This document shows positions 11,157-20,893 of a stretch of DNA of 64,000 nt, one piece after another; position 1 is the first letter of the stretch; each line of letters opens with the position of its first letter. This stretch comes from Lineolata rhizophorae (lineage: Eukaryota; Ascomycota; Dothideomycetes; Lineolatales; Lineolataceae). A model generated the notes under the pieces. It had not been told where the DNA came from. It saw only the letters and a program-made list of their open reading frames with translations, and searched no databases. Location: contig MU001670.1 in NCBI GenBank assembly GCA_010093515.1, forward strand, positions 905,501 to 969,500. The letters run 5' to 3'. The translations under genes were made by a program, and so were the position numbers.

Positions 11157-12415
11157 TTACTTGGCGATCTCGACGCCGCCAACGGCACCGAGCGCCTTCT
11201 TGAGATCGCCGTAAATCGCGAACTGACCAGCCGTCAAACCGCCACTGGAAAACAAATCAGCCCACGCATTTCTCATCAAAAATTCCCCCGGGGGGGTGGA
11301 AGAGCCAAAAACTTACACCATGAACAACCGAGCGCCGATACCGCCGTAGCTACCGCGGAGGCCGAGCTCCTTGCCGATCTTGATGAGGCGGGTGACGGTG
11401 CCCTCACCGGGGAGCGCCTTGGTCTTGTTGATCTTGGACAGCATGGTGTCGGCGGGCTGGGAGACGATGGCGGCGGCGAAGCCGGCGACGAGGCCGCTGC
11501 CGAGGTTGATGGCCGTGTTGGTGCCCGGCGAGACGGCGTCCTTGTCGACGGTGCGGAAGACGGCCTCGACGACCTTTTCGTAGACGACGAACTTGGACAT
11601 GGTGTAGGGGACCCTAGGAGAATCAAAGAGTTAGATTTTTTTTTTTTTTTTGGAATTCGGCTCGCCCGGCCAGGGTAAGAAAACAAAGAGTGAGACGCAC
11701 TGCTTGAAGAGGATGGGACCGAAACCAGAGTAGAAAGCAGCGACGCCCTCGTTCTTGAGGATCTTGCCGAAGCCGGTGAGCAGGCCCGAGGCGAAGGTAG
11801 GCTCGGAGACGAGGCGGATGCGCGTGGCCTCGAGCGGGCAGAGGGCGATGTCGGCGAAGAACTCGGCCGTGGCCGACGAGGCCAGGTAGACGGCGGTGCG
11901 GTTCTGCGACGCCGTCTCGTACCCGAGCCCGTTGATGAATTGCTGCTTGAAGAACTCATAGCCGCCGAACTTGAAAGCACCCTGCAGGAAGTAGCCGGCT
12001 GCCGTGGGGCCGAAGCCCGTCCACACGGCGCCCACGCCCTCAGACGCGACCACCTGCCGGAAGCCGCTGATCATACCCTTGTACTTGGTCGGGTCGAGCT
12101 GGATGCGAGTCTTGACTCTGGTGAAAAGTACATCATGTTAGTACTTGCTGAAAGGACGGATGGTGTCCTGTGATATGTCGTCTTCTCGGCGTCTATAGCC
12201 AAGGAAGTGAAGGTGTAGGCGCAAAGGGGCGGAACGTACACATCGACGGGAGTAAAGGCGCCGTGGGTGACGGAGCAGCATACGGCACCGGCCAGGGCGA
12301 ATCGTGAGTACAGAGGGAAGCCGCTGAGCTTCTTGGGTTCCTTGGCCTCAGCGGACTGCTTGATGGCATCGAGCTGGATAGAGCCAGTCGAGGGCGGGAC
12401 CGTACCGGTGGACAT
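11157..12415 (-). CDS. mitochondrial phosphate carrier protein (SLC25 family)
   Basis: Complement of exons 12240-12415, 11701-12117, 11317-11613 and 11157-11244, joining in phase to 325 aa. Three mitochondrial-carrier repeats are seen: [14 protein letters not shown] in the first, [14 protein letters not shown] in the second and [20 protein letters not shown] in the third, each with the Px(D/E)xx(K/R)x(R/K) type signature. [20 protein letters not shown] is diagnostic for the phosphate carrier subgroup (Mir1/Pic2), which imports phosphate with protons across the inner membrane for ATP synthesis. The ATG at 12415 has a good context; an in-frame ATG at 12514 would add 33 residues that could be a presequence. 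The second intron carries a long A tract on the coding strand. Confidence 0.92.
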
Positions 12416-13936
12416 GGTGACGGCAAGTGTGCGAATAGGCGCGGGTAGGAAATGGGAAAAAGCGCGTCCAAAGAACGAATTGAGGGGAGAGGATGCGGCT
12501 GAGGCCTGGAGCAAGGCGCTGTTGGGAGTAATAGAGATGGCGGTAGGAGGTTGGGCCGCCGAGAGGAAAAAAAAAGCAGAGGCTCCGATGCGATTGCTGA
12601 CTACGGAGGATGCAGGGCAACTAAGCCTCCGGGCTGCGGCAATATTGTCCGTCGGGATGTTTCGGGAAGAGGCTCCGGTCGCCCACTCAACGCCCGAGTT
12701 CGCTCCGCGTGGTCCCTCGGCCGCCCGCCGACGCGCTTAAGTCCGCCGAGCGCAGACTCCCCGTCTGGTCACGATGCGCCTCCCAGACAGAGGGCGGGAC
12801 GTCCTCGTGGTGATTGGCATTTGGAAAGCTGCGCGCATACCCGCCACCGGCCATCTGGAGAGCGCGTATTTGCCGCGCACCCGCCACTCTCGCTACACGC
12901 GATGCGACTCTTGAACCATCTCGCGCTTCTGCGTGGGAGATGACGGTGACTTACGGCGCAGACTGAACCGTTCGCGTGGCTGTGATGCATCCCGTCGAGG
13001 CTCAGGGGCGCTGTCGGAGCGAACGAGGATGTCTAGGAATACGCTCGAAGCGTATTCACCATTCGATTCGAACTAACCCCAATCGATGGTCAGGTAGCTG
13101 CTTCTGATGTAAGATCATAAATCCGACGGTGACGGTACACTTACAACGAACCATTTTGCGTGGCAGAAATACTGCGGTGGAGTGAAAAATCAGGTACAGG
13201 AAGAAAGCCTTGCCATGCAACTGGCAATTTCAACCAAGGCTTGGATGCCTAGAGCGGCATCAAAATACTGCGATAGAGCCATCGAGTGTGAGACTCGGAA
13301 TAGCAACTGAAGAAGGATGCCAGAGGGCGACAAGTTTTGGATATCAGCAGAAAAGGTCGTGAAGCCGACGTGGGTTCCTATATATCCGCTCCCCGCATTT
13401 CAACGTCACCCCGGCGAACCCTCCCATTGGCCGTCTTGCGGCTTTGCGCCTAACTACTTCCACAAGCTCCCGTGCCAGTCAAAAGAGAAAATAATGACCT
13501 AAGAATAATTTGGTCAGGGCGGCAATATTGTTATTCCTATGTGGCGGCTCCACGTTCTCGCGGTCGTTTCTAGTCTACAGCTAGGCTAGAGTCAACGCAT
13601 ACAGCAATGCAACCTAGAGATACTCTTATTACGAGAGCCAGCAAGAAGCTTAAGTTGGATATACTAATATGCATTTTTTGCGTACGTCAACTGAAGACTT
13701 TCAACGATAATAGCGATTAAGGCGGCTAGCTTGGCACTCTACACAATATTGCCATTTAGAATTATTACTTTGACGACTAATGTACAGGGTAATTCTCCAC
13801 GCGGCAAGACGTCCACTGGTTGTGCACATTTCTACCATCCTCAAGTTCTTTCCACATCAAGTATCGACACACGCCATTCCCTCAGCACAGACACCTTGCC
13901 CTTCACCAACCCTCAAATCCTACAATTGCTCTCCGC
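12416..13936. other. 1.5-kb intergenic region upstream of the phosphate carrier gene
   Basis: Holds the 5' region of the phosphate carrier gene and the 3' region of the SAP18-like gene. Only short, unconvincing ORFs (for example 12551-12943 and 13317-13502) are seen. The part from about 13500 to 13750 is AT-rich. I see no RNA gene or repeat. Confidence 0.5.
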
Positions 13937-14989
13937 CTACCACCGACCGCGTCCCCTCCCCCGCCCATAATACCCTCCTCCCTGTGACCCATAACCGCCG
14001 TCCCCAGGCGGCATCTCGCCCCTCCTCCACTCCCCATGTGGCATCCCTCCGGCACCCAACCTTCCGCCATCATAACTCCTCCTCCCACCGCCTCCACCAG
14101 GCCGCCCATATCCACCACCGCCACCGTACCTATCTGCGCCGCCGCCACCATATCCGTTCTCTCTCGGGGGGCGCGATGGCTGCGCGTACTCGTTTGCCGG
14201 CGGCGGACGTCTCCCGCCGGCGCCGAAAGCCGCAGCCGAGGGCGGCGGCAGTGGTGGCGGCGGCGGTGGAGGCGGAGGCGGCGCGACGGAGCCGTCTGCC
14301 AGCGGAGGGAATATGGCGCACGAGATGAAGTCGCCGACGACGAAGCGAGCGGACGCTAGTGTCGCGGACGCGTTATCGTCGTCTGCGGGGACGCGCCGGG
14401 TCGTGAACCGCGGCGGCTGCGCGCTCAATCGAACCTTCCTTCTCTTCCTGGGATGCCGGGCGGGTTCATCCTTGTGTTCAGGCGGGGCAGCCGCGGTCGG
14501 ACCGTCCGAGCGAACATTGCCGGTCTTCGTGCTCTCCTCCGCCGGCGTGGTATCTTCGCCAGCTCCATCAACCCCCTCCCCCGCCCCTTCTTCCTTCTCC
14601 TCCTCGTCGTCCCTCTCCACCGCCCCGATAACCACGCTCCCCATCTCCTTCGCCACGAACCGCGCCGGCCCCGCTCCGCCGCCCGGCCCCGGCCCGCCGC
14701 TCCGTCGCGTGTCCGGAAACACGAGCCGGAACGCGACGCGCGTGCCGGCCTGGGGCGAGGGCAGCACGTCGGCCGGCACGGCCTGCGCCAGCAGCAGCGC
14801 GAGCTCGCGCAGCGAACAGGTCGGCCAGGTGTGCACGTGGACGTGAGGCGGCAGGGCGCTGCCGCCGGCGGCGTTGTTGGGCGCGAATTCGTCCGGACGG
14901 TGGAACGAGGTTTGGCGGTAGTAGAGGCGGAGGAGGAAGGGCGTGCTCGTCGTGCGGTCGAGTGTGGCTGGGGCTGTTGTGGTGGCCAT
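13937..14989 (-). CDS. SAP18-like protein (Sin3-associated polypeptide) with RGG tail
   Basis: Single-exon ORF of 350 aa. The N-terminal part matches the ubiquitin-like SAP18 fold: TPFLLRLYYRQTSFHRPDEF, HVHVHTWPTCSLRELALLL, VAFRLVFPDTRR, and after an insertion TLASARFVVGDFISCAIFPP. Between the last two blocks lies an acidic/basic low-complexity insertion of about 90 residues (DDEEEKEEGAGEG, then RKRRKVRL, a possible nuclear localisation signal). The C-terminal 100 residues are Pro- then Gly/Arg/Tyr-rich (RGRGRGRW at the end), an RNA-binding type RGG tail. SAP18 belongs to the Sin3 histone deacetylase and the splicing-linked ASAP complex, both nuclear. The family is usually 150-200 aa, so this is a long form. 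Confidence 0.8.
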   Translation of the reverse strand: MATTTAPATLDRTTSTPFLLRLYYRQTSFHRPDEFAPNNAAGGSALPPHVHVHTWPTCSLRELALLLAQAVPADVLPSPQAGTRVAFRLVFPDTRRSGGPGPGGGAGPARFVAKEMGSVVIGAVERDDEEEKEEGAGEGVDGAGEDTTPAEESTKTGNVRSDGPTAAAPPEHKDEPARHPRKRRKVRLSAQPPRFTTRRVPADDDNASATLASARFVVGDFISCAIFPPLADGSVAPPPPPPPPPPLPPPSAAAFGAGGRRPPPANEYAQPSRPPRENGYGGGGADRYGGGGGYGRPGGGGGRRSYDGGRLGAGGMPHGEWRRGEMPPGDGGYGSQGGGYYGRGRGRGRW

Positions 14990-15585
14990 GGTGGGTGAGA
15001 GGGAGAGAGGTTGGTGGAAGGGCTTGTAGGATACGGTGATGGGTCGTGACGCGGGGAGGATTTCGAGGCCGAGGTAGCTAGAGGGCTAGCGGTTGCTCAT
15101 TGCGCGAAGCTTAATTGGAGGACTAAGGGTCGCTCGAAGTTTGGTAGCCGGGAGGAAGACCGGGCTGAGTATGCAATAGTCGTGGGGGCTGTACACCTTG
15201 TGTACAAACTGCAGAACTCGGCAAAGATCGCAGGGCTGGGCGAGCTGGAGCTTGGATCCTTGCACGCTTGTCGATCGCTGTGGCGATGACCTCGTGGCGT
15301 TTGAAGCGCTGTAGAGATCTTGCCGTGTATATGTAGAATTTTAAACTTGCCCAGACGTTTCTACACCAAATTGACGCGTCGTGGATGGAGTTGTTTGGAT
15401 GTTACAGACGTGGTAGTGTCAAAGTATTTTAGTAGACCGAAGGGAAAGTGCACGTGCGCGGTGCACTAGTACATAATTCCGCTCTTTGGTCCAACCTCCG
15501 CGCTTGGCATTTTCAGTCTTCAAACGCCTCCCTCGATTGAGAGTCGCGAACCCTCACCGTTCACCCGCCACGGACACCAGCAGTC
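14990..15585. promoter_or_regulatory. divergent intergenic region, SAP18-like / PRP18
   Basis: 596 bp between start codons of two nuclear RNA or chromatin factors. No TATA box recognised. Confidence 0.45.
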
Positions 15586-16874
15586 ATGGACTTCGCCTCG
15601 CTTATGAAGTCTCAAATCGCCAAGGGCAAGGGCGACAACAAGCCAAAAGATGCAAGCAACGCCTCCGATTCATCTAAACCAGCCCACAAATATCTAAAAC
15701 GCTCTGAGATCGAGGCCCAGCGTGAGGCAGCATACCGTGCCGAGCAAGCTGCCGCGGCCGCCGAACGTGAGGCACGCCTTGAGAAGAAGCGCAAACTGGA
15801 GGAGGAAGAAGAGGAGCACCGGCGCGAGCGCGAGGAGAAGAAGCGACGGCTGGCGGAGGAGGCACGCAAGCGGCGGGAGAAGGAAGAAGTGGAGGAGGAG
15901 CGCAAAAGGAGAAAGAAACTAGGGTTACCCGAGCTACCACCGAAGACTGGAGAAAATGGACGCGGAAGGTCAGAGTCGGCGACGCCAGCTCCAGGCCAGG
16001 ATATCGAAGAGGGGGAACTGATTGCGAAGTTGCGAGAGATGGGCGAGCCGGCCAAGTTGTTCGGCGAGAGTCATAAGCAGAGACTGAAGCGGTATAGGCG
16101 GGTAGCAGGGCTGGAAGAAACGGCGGTAGCGAAAGCGATGTCAGATGGACCTGTCCCGACAACGTTGGAGCTTGTCCCTGAAGCAGACATGAAGGTCGAC
16201 AAGGATGTGCCTAAGACGTCCGAAGGTCGTGCACTTCTCTACCGCCAGTTGGCGTCTTACTTCACTATGCTGCTTCGCGAGTGGGAGCGCGCGCTAGCGC
16301 AGCGGGATGAGGCCACGCGAACGAGCTTCCAGGGCAAGGCTGCATACAACGCCATGGTGCAGGCCCGCGACAACATGCGCCCGCTGTTCCGCAAGATGGA
16401 ATCGGATGAGCTGGAAAAGAGCATCCTCGAGCCCGTCGTCGAGATCGTACGAGCGGCCCAGGAGCGTCGCTACGTCGATGCCAACGACGCCTACCTGAGG
16501 CTCAGTATTGGAAAGGCGTAAGTGGCACCTTTAGACTACCAGTCCCCATGGTTACATCGCGATGATGGAATCATCATTTCGCCCTCAAGGCCATATTTCC
16601 ATGGCATGGGAATATCTTTTGTAGTTACGTGTATGCGGCGTCTTTCGGCTTAGATCTTTGATTGCTGACTCTATTCTGTAATAGTGCCTGGCCAATCGGT
16701 GTCACCATGGTCGGTATCCACGAACGATCGGCCCGCGAGAAGCTTCACCAGAGCGACAAGGGACACATCATGTCCGATGAGAACACACGGAAATTTCTGC
16801 AGAGCATCAAACGGTGCTTGAGCTTTGCCCAAACCCGCTGGCCTCCAGATGACATCCGCCAGCTCATGGGTTGA
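15586..16874 (+). CDS. PRP18: pre-mRNA-splicing factor Prp18
   Basis: Exons 15586-16517 and 16685-16874 join in phase (GTAAGT donor, TAATAG acceptor) to 373 aa. Order: N-terminal MDFASLMKSQIAKGK, a long charged coiled coil (about residues 40-120), the PRP4-like motif EGELIAKLREMGEPAKLFGE (about 140-165), and the Prp18 domain with ASYFTMLLREWERAL, RPLFRKMESDELEKSIL and IGKAAWPIGVTMVGIHERSA, the last crossing the intron and forming the highly conserved loop. Prp18 acts in the second step of splicing with Slu7 and U5. The Prp18 domain looks complete and ends at LMG. Confidence 0.95.
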
Positions 16875-17375
16875 TTAACCATGCCTTGATGGTCAACACC
16901 ATATGTCTCTGGACTTCTTTCCGGCTGACCACAACGATGTTTGGCACGAAATGCTCCCGAAATGCTCCATGCTCCATGTGATTTCTTCCTTTTCTCAATT
17001 ACTTGTTGTGATGGTCATCAATGGATGGAATTTGAAGAATAGTTTTGCTGAGAGGTAATTTTGGCTCTCTTCTAGCGGACTTGTAATCTCTTATTGATTT
17101 ATGATTGATTGGTATATCGGCAGATCCGGATCGCCCGATATCGCGACCCCGGGTCCACTCCGGCGTTGCTCGGGCATGCTCGGAGGTCGGGGCACCTCGG
17201 ATATGTCTCGGGGTCTTTCGCTCCATGCCCCTTGGTCTGTGATCAGTCTTCATATAAGAGCGCCACAACATCGCGGAATCTTTCGCAGACAGTCTCAAAC
17301 CAAAACGGAGCAGCTTTGCAAGCGCGAAATATTCTAAAGCACTACTCAAAAACGTTATTCTTGCGTACATTCATC
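16875..17375. other. intergenic region with TATA-like element
   Basis: 501 bp between PRP18 and the small Ser-rich ORF. A TATAAG element at 17253-17258 lies about 120 bp before that ORF's ATG. Nothing else recognised. Confidence 0.5.
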
Positions 17376-17687
17376 ATGGCTGAGCCACGCCAACCTTCTT
17401 CGAAGCCTTCTTCGAAGCCTTCTTCGACCCACTCGTCGTCCTCGGCTCACATCGAGAATATACCCCACGATGACCGTCCTGCTGCCCATCCGCCTCCTCC
17501 CTACGCGACTTCATCCACGATGTCAGCTTCCTCATCGAATGCCTCCTCGTCATCGCGGCCTTCAATACATAGGGGTTTCTCTTCCTTGCGCCAGACGTTG
17601 AAGTCGTGGGCACCGTTGTTGCCAGCTCGCGATGGCCTCGATGACGACTACAACTTTACCAGCGGGAGGCGTCATGGTCCGGAGTAG
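17376..17687 (+). CDS. small Ser-rich hypothetical protein
   Basis: 103-codon ORF starting MAEPRQPSSKPSSKPSSTH. It is rich in Ser and Pro, has no signal peptide or membrane segment, and ends with a more ordered stretch (IHRGFSSLRQTLKSWAPLLP) that could form an amphipathic helix. Support for a real gene is the TATA-like element about 120 bp upstream and a sensible ATG context (TCATCATGG). The SSKP part comes from a 12-nt tandem repeat. I do not recognise it; a chance ORF is possible. Confidence 0.4.
   Translation: MAEPRQPSSKPSSKPSSTHSSSSAHIENIPHDDRPAAHPPPPYATSSTMSASSSNASSSSRPSIHRGFSSLRQTLKSWAPLLPARDGLDDDYNFTSGRRHGPE
17396..17430 (+). repeat. 12-nt tandem repeat CCTTCTTCGAAG, about three copies
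   Basis: Three near-perfect in-frame copies encode PSSKPSSKPSST near the N-terminus of the small ORF. Confidence 0.7.
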
Positions 17688-18483
17688 AAGGTCACTGCCG
17701 CTTGATTCGTACAATTTGGTTAGGTCGCGGGTAATATTATGACCAAGGGCATGCCAACTATTCTTCATGGGGGTTCGATCTATTGGTGTGGCTTTGCGGT
17801 TCACTGGTGGGAGAGCGAGCGAGGTAATTGAAGGAAATGCTAGGGATGGATCCGCTCGGGGAATCCTACGACCAGAAGCGCGTCGCTTTGTGGCTGGGAA
17901 GTTGGTCTTTTCTTTCTTCATCATTGATATCAGACTTCGATTATGAACTACCTAGCGTTTCCTAGGTAGTCAAAATAGCAATACTATACCCGAATTGTAA
18001 AGACCTAGTCTATATCGTTTTGCACACCAAGGTTTTGCATTCAATATCTAAAGCTACAGTAATTCATAGCCCCTAAGGTCATCTTCGTTACGTTACAAAG
18101 TGGCCAATGGGTAACTTACCGTAGACTACCAATGCAAAACCCAGCTATGTGTAAACTTTAATGCTTCCATAATTGGCGCTACGATAGCTAATGGCTAGTT
18201 GATAACCCTACCAATTGTAAATTCACTAAGCGCATTTTCAGTTTAATAGACAACTACATTTCTAAGGATCTGACCGATGCGATAATCGTCATTGAATTGG
18301 GGCGGGAATTTTGGGCCATTTGATGCCGTAATTTGAAAGTTCGGGGATACAATTCATTAAGTCCGTGAGTTCCGACTCCTACATAGAAATAACTGGCTGA
18401 AGTACTCCATACCTGAGAGCGATAACTTTCAGAATTTCTTCAAGAATATTAGCCTTGAACCCCTCGGAAGACCTTACGTCATC
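17688..18483. other. 796-bp AT-rich intergenic region
   Basis: Contains no convincing ORF. Markedly AT-rich from about 17930 to 18470, in front of the broken SDR gene. Confidence 0.55.
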
Positions 18484-19454
18484 ATGCAATCACCAGATTT
18501 CAGCAAAGATATTGCCCTAGTAACTGGGGCAACGGGAGGCATTGGAAAATCTATTTGCAACGCCCTGGCGAGCCTTGGATGCTCCGTTGTCGTTAATTAT
18601 TTCTCCAATGACAAAAAGGCGGAAGACTTGGCGGAGCACATCAAGTCGGCATACTCCACAAAGGCAATCACGGTGAAGGCAGACATGAGAGACTATGGCC
18701 AGGTATGTTGTGGAATAGCCGACCGACCGCCATTCCGAAGTCCTCAAACGCACCAACCAAGCAGGTCCGCGCACTACACGCCGAAGTCCTAAAACAGCTC
18801 GGTCCCCCTACCATCCTCGTTAACAATGCCGGCTCGGCTCTCAGAAAGTACAGACTCCAGTCCATCGAAGACGTGTCGCTCGAGGAGTTTGAAACCTCAT
18901 GGCGGATCAACTGCGGCTCGCAGTTTTTGCTGACGCAGTTATGCATGCCCACAATGAGAGAGGTCGGATACGGCAGAGTAATCTTCATCAGCAGTATTGC
19001 TGGAATCACATGAGGGATGGTTGGCCCCCATTACGCGTGCGTGGAATCCTGTTGCAGCGATTGATGCTTTGTTGGTCATCTGGTGTGTGATTAACGTCGC
19101 TCACAGATCCGCTAAGTCAGCGCTCCACGGTCTGATTCACTGGCTGGCGGCGAATTATGCAAAAGATGGCATCACAGTGAACGGAGTTGCCCCCGCGCTC
19201 ATTGGAAACACCGAGATGTTCGATGAGATGGTGGCCGGGGTACAAAACGTGGCTACAAGTGCGTTCCCCTCTAATATGCAAAGACGTGGTTAGTTGCACA
19301 TTAGTCTGTGCACTGGTATTGACACGATCCAGGAGTTCCTGTTCAACGGTTGGGGAAACCGGAAGAAATCGCTGAGACGATTCTCTGGATGGTTAAGACT
19401 TCCTATGTGACAAATAAGATAGTGGGAGTGGATGGAGGAATGTATCCACAATAG
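18484..19454 (+). pseudogene. short-chain dehydrogenase/reductase with in-frame TGA
   Basis: Four exons can be read: 18484-18702, 18765-19036, 19107-19285 and 19333-19454 (last intron boundary uncertain; a donor at 19259 also keeps phase). Product resembles FabG-type 3-oxoacyl reductases: ALVTGATGGIGKSI (Rossmann, TGxxxGIG), LVNNAGSALR, VIFISSIAGIT (catalytic Ser), HYASAKSALHG (catalytic Tyr and Lys), NGVAPALIG, and KIVGVDGGMYPQ at the C-terminus. A TGA at 19011-19013 falls between the Ser and Tyr blocks (SIAGIT stop GMVGPHYA), where relatives have Gly. No donor/acceptor pair removes it. All other motifs and splice sites look intact, so this is either a very young pseudogene or a strain-specific null or sequencing error. 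Substrate unknown. Confidence 0.75.
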
Positions 19455-19668
19455 GGGAATGACTACGAGAGCAGAGAGGTATCGCGTTTGGATGCTTGGG
19501 CCAAGAACAAAGTAGGGACCAAATACATGTGCACAACTAGGCGAGAAGTCCAAAATAAAAACGTGTGTCTGCATCTGAAGCTAATGTACTCTGCGAAATC
19601 AAACTCACACCAACTTGACGACCCATTTCGATGCGAACCTAGGGGTTCCAACTCGCCAAGGGGTTTGC

Positions 19669-20436
19669 TCACGAATCCAACTCAAACTCACTAATACACA
19701 AAATGCCGCAGTCCTTCACAGCGCCCTGTTTGTACTTCCGATCGCACTCCCGATACTCCTCACTGGCAATCAAATCGGCGAAGTGCCAGATGGAAGGATA
19801 ATGCACGAGAGCGATATCCTCCCAACCGCCCGACGACTCTCGCTGATCCTCGGGCACTGATCCAAATAGTTTCCCCATTGCGCCTCGCTTTGCTCCAACG
19901 GCCTCATTAAAGACTTCAATATACCCGAGAAATGTGTCTCTTTTGCCCTCATTGTAGGCAAGAAGGTTCAGCATGGATACCGGACGCTTCCCCTCATCCG
20001 TCGCAGAAAAGCTCTTCGTCCATTCTTCTATCTCTGGCGTGAAGTTGACCTCGAGGTCAGGATCGATGACCCGAGGCTTTTGCAAGGAGCCGGTGAGTGG
20101 GGGAATATGATCCGGAGAAGGGTTGAGAAGACTGTGGTTGTCTTTCATAAGGCTCTCGGTCATGGACGAGGAAATGTTTGCCGAGGTCTTCCACTGGGAG
20201 GCGATCGCAGACTTCACTTCTGCTGGAAGGCCCTCCGATGACGACTCGACGAGAAGAAAAATATCCCACGGGCGTGAAACCAATTCTACTGATAGAGTAT
20301 GCGGTTTGAGCATCCACTCGGTGGCTGTGCCGATGACGAGTGGCTTCAAGGCGCTCCGGGTGACCGTGACTTTGAAGTCATTAATCGATTGAGTGAGGCG
20401 GAGGAGATAAATATCGCATAACAAGGTGGACTGCAT
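19669..20436 (-). CDS. dimeric alpha/beta-barrel domain protein (DUF1330/EthD-like)
   Basis: Single exon, 255 aa from the ATG at 20436 (an in-frame ATG at 20469 would add 11 residues). The C-terminal half looks like a ferredoxin-like dimeric barrel: PVSMLNLLAYNEGKRDTFLG, a central helix EVFNEAVGAKRGAMGKLFG, then WEDIALVHYPSIWHFADLI and YRECDRKYKQGAVKDCGILC. The N-terminal half may be a second, more divergent copy. Such proteins are small cytosolic enzymes or ligand binders; a substrate cannot be inferred. It lies tail-to-tail (214 bp) with the broken SDR, and the two may have served one pathway, which is inference. Confidence 0.65.
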   Translation of the reverse strand: MQSTLLCDIYLLRLTQSINDFKVTVTRSALKPLVIGTATEWMLKPHTLSVELVSRPWDIFLLVESSSEGLPAEVKSAIASQWKTSANISSSMTESLMKDNHSLLNPSPDHIPPLTGSLQKPRVIDPDLEVNFTPEIEEWTKSFSATDEGKRPVSMLNLLAYNEGKRDTFLGYIEVFNEAVGAKRGAMGKLFGSVPEDQRESSGGWEDIALVHYPSIWHFADLIASEEYRECDRKYKQGAVKDCGILCISEFELDS

Positions 20437-20893
20437 TTTGAAAGTGATTTTCCTGGAACCAAAAGTCAATGTGATTCACAAGGCAAGAGATGTTGTATTT
20501 GCAATTTCAATGTGCACTCTGCAACGTCGCAGGATCAGTAGATACCGTTCTTCTATTGCGACTTAAATAGTGAGTAAATTCCACTCCCGTAGAGTCATCG
20601 CAAGTGCCTCAACCTGCCGCTACGGACTTTAGAAGTCTGGAATCCGGCCAAGCCGCATGGGATGAGTTGAGCCCATTAACCTCTCGGCCGTATACGTGAA
20701 TGGACTCATAGGGCGCGTCAGGGATCACGCTCCCGCGAAACAGGCACGAATTCACGTGAACGGGCGAGCCACCGCGCAACTCGCGTCGCACCACTTCGTC
20801 TATCCCGAATGTCCGCAACACACCTCTATACCTCCACAACTCTGCCGGTTAATCCACGTCTCTAAACTCCGGACCAGACACGGGCGATACAGC
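20437..20893. promoter_or_regulatory. divergent intergenic region before BRE2
   Basis: 457 bp between divergent starts. The BRE2 frame is open upstream to 20696 but the extra residues look unstructured, so I read this as leader. Confidence 0.45.

Noticed and set aside
12551-12943. 130-aa ORF upstream of the phosphate carrier
   Set aside because: Arg/Pro-rich, overlaps the likely promoter, no motif.
19011-19013. TGA as selenocysteine or programmed readthrough
   Set aside because: Ascomycete fungi of this type lack a selenocysteine system, relatives have Gly here, and the TGA GGG context is not the known TGA CTA readthrough signal.
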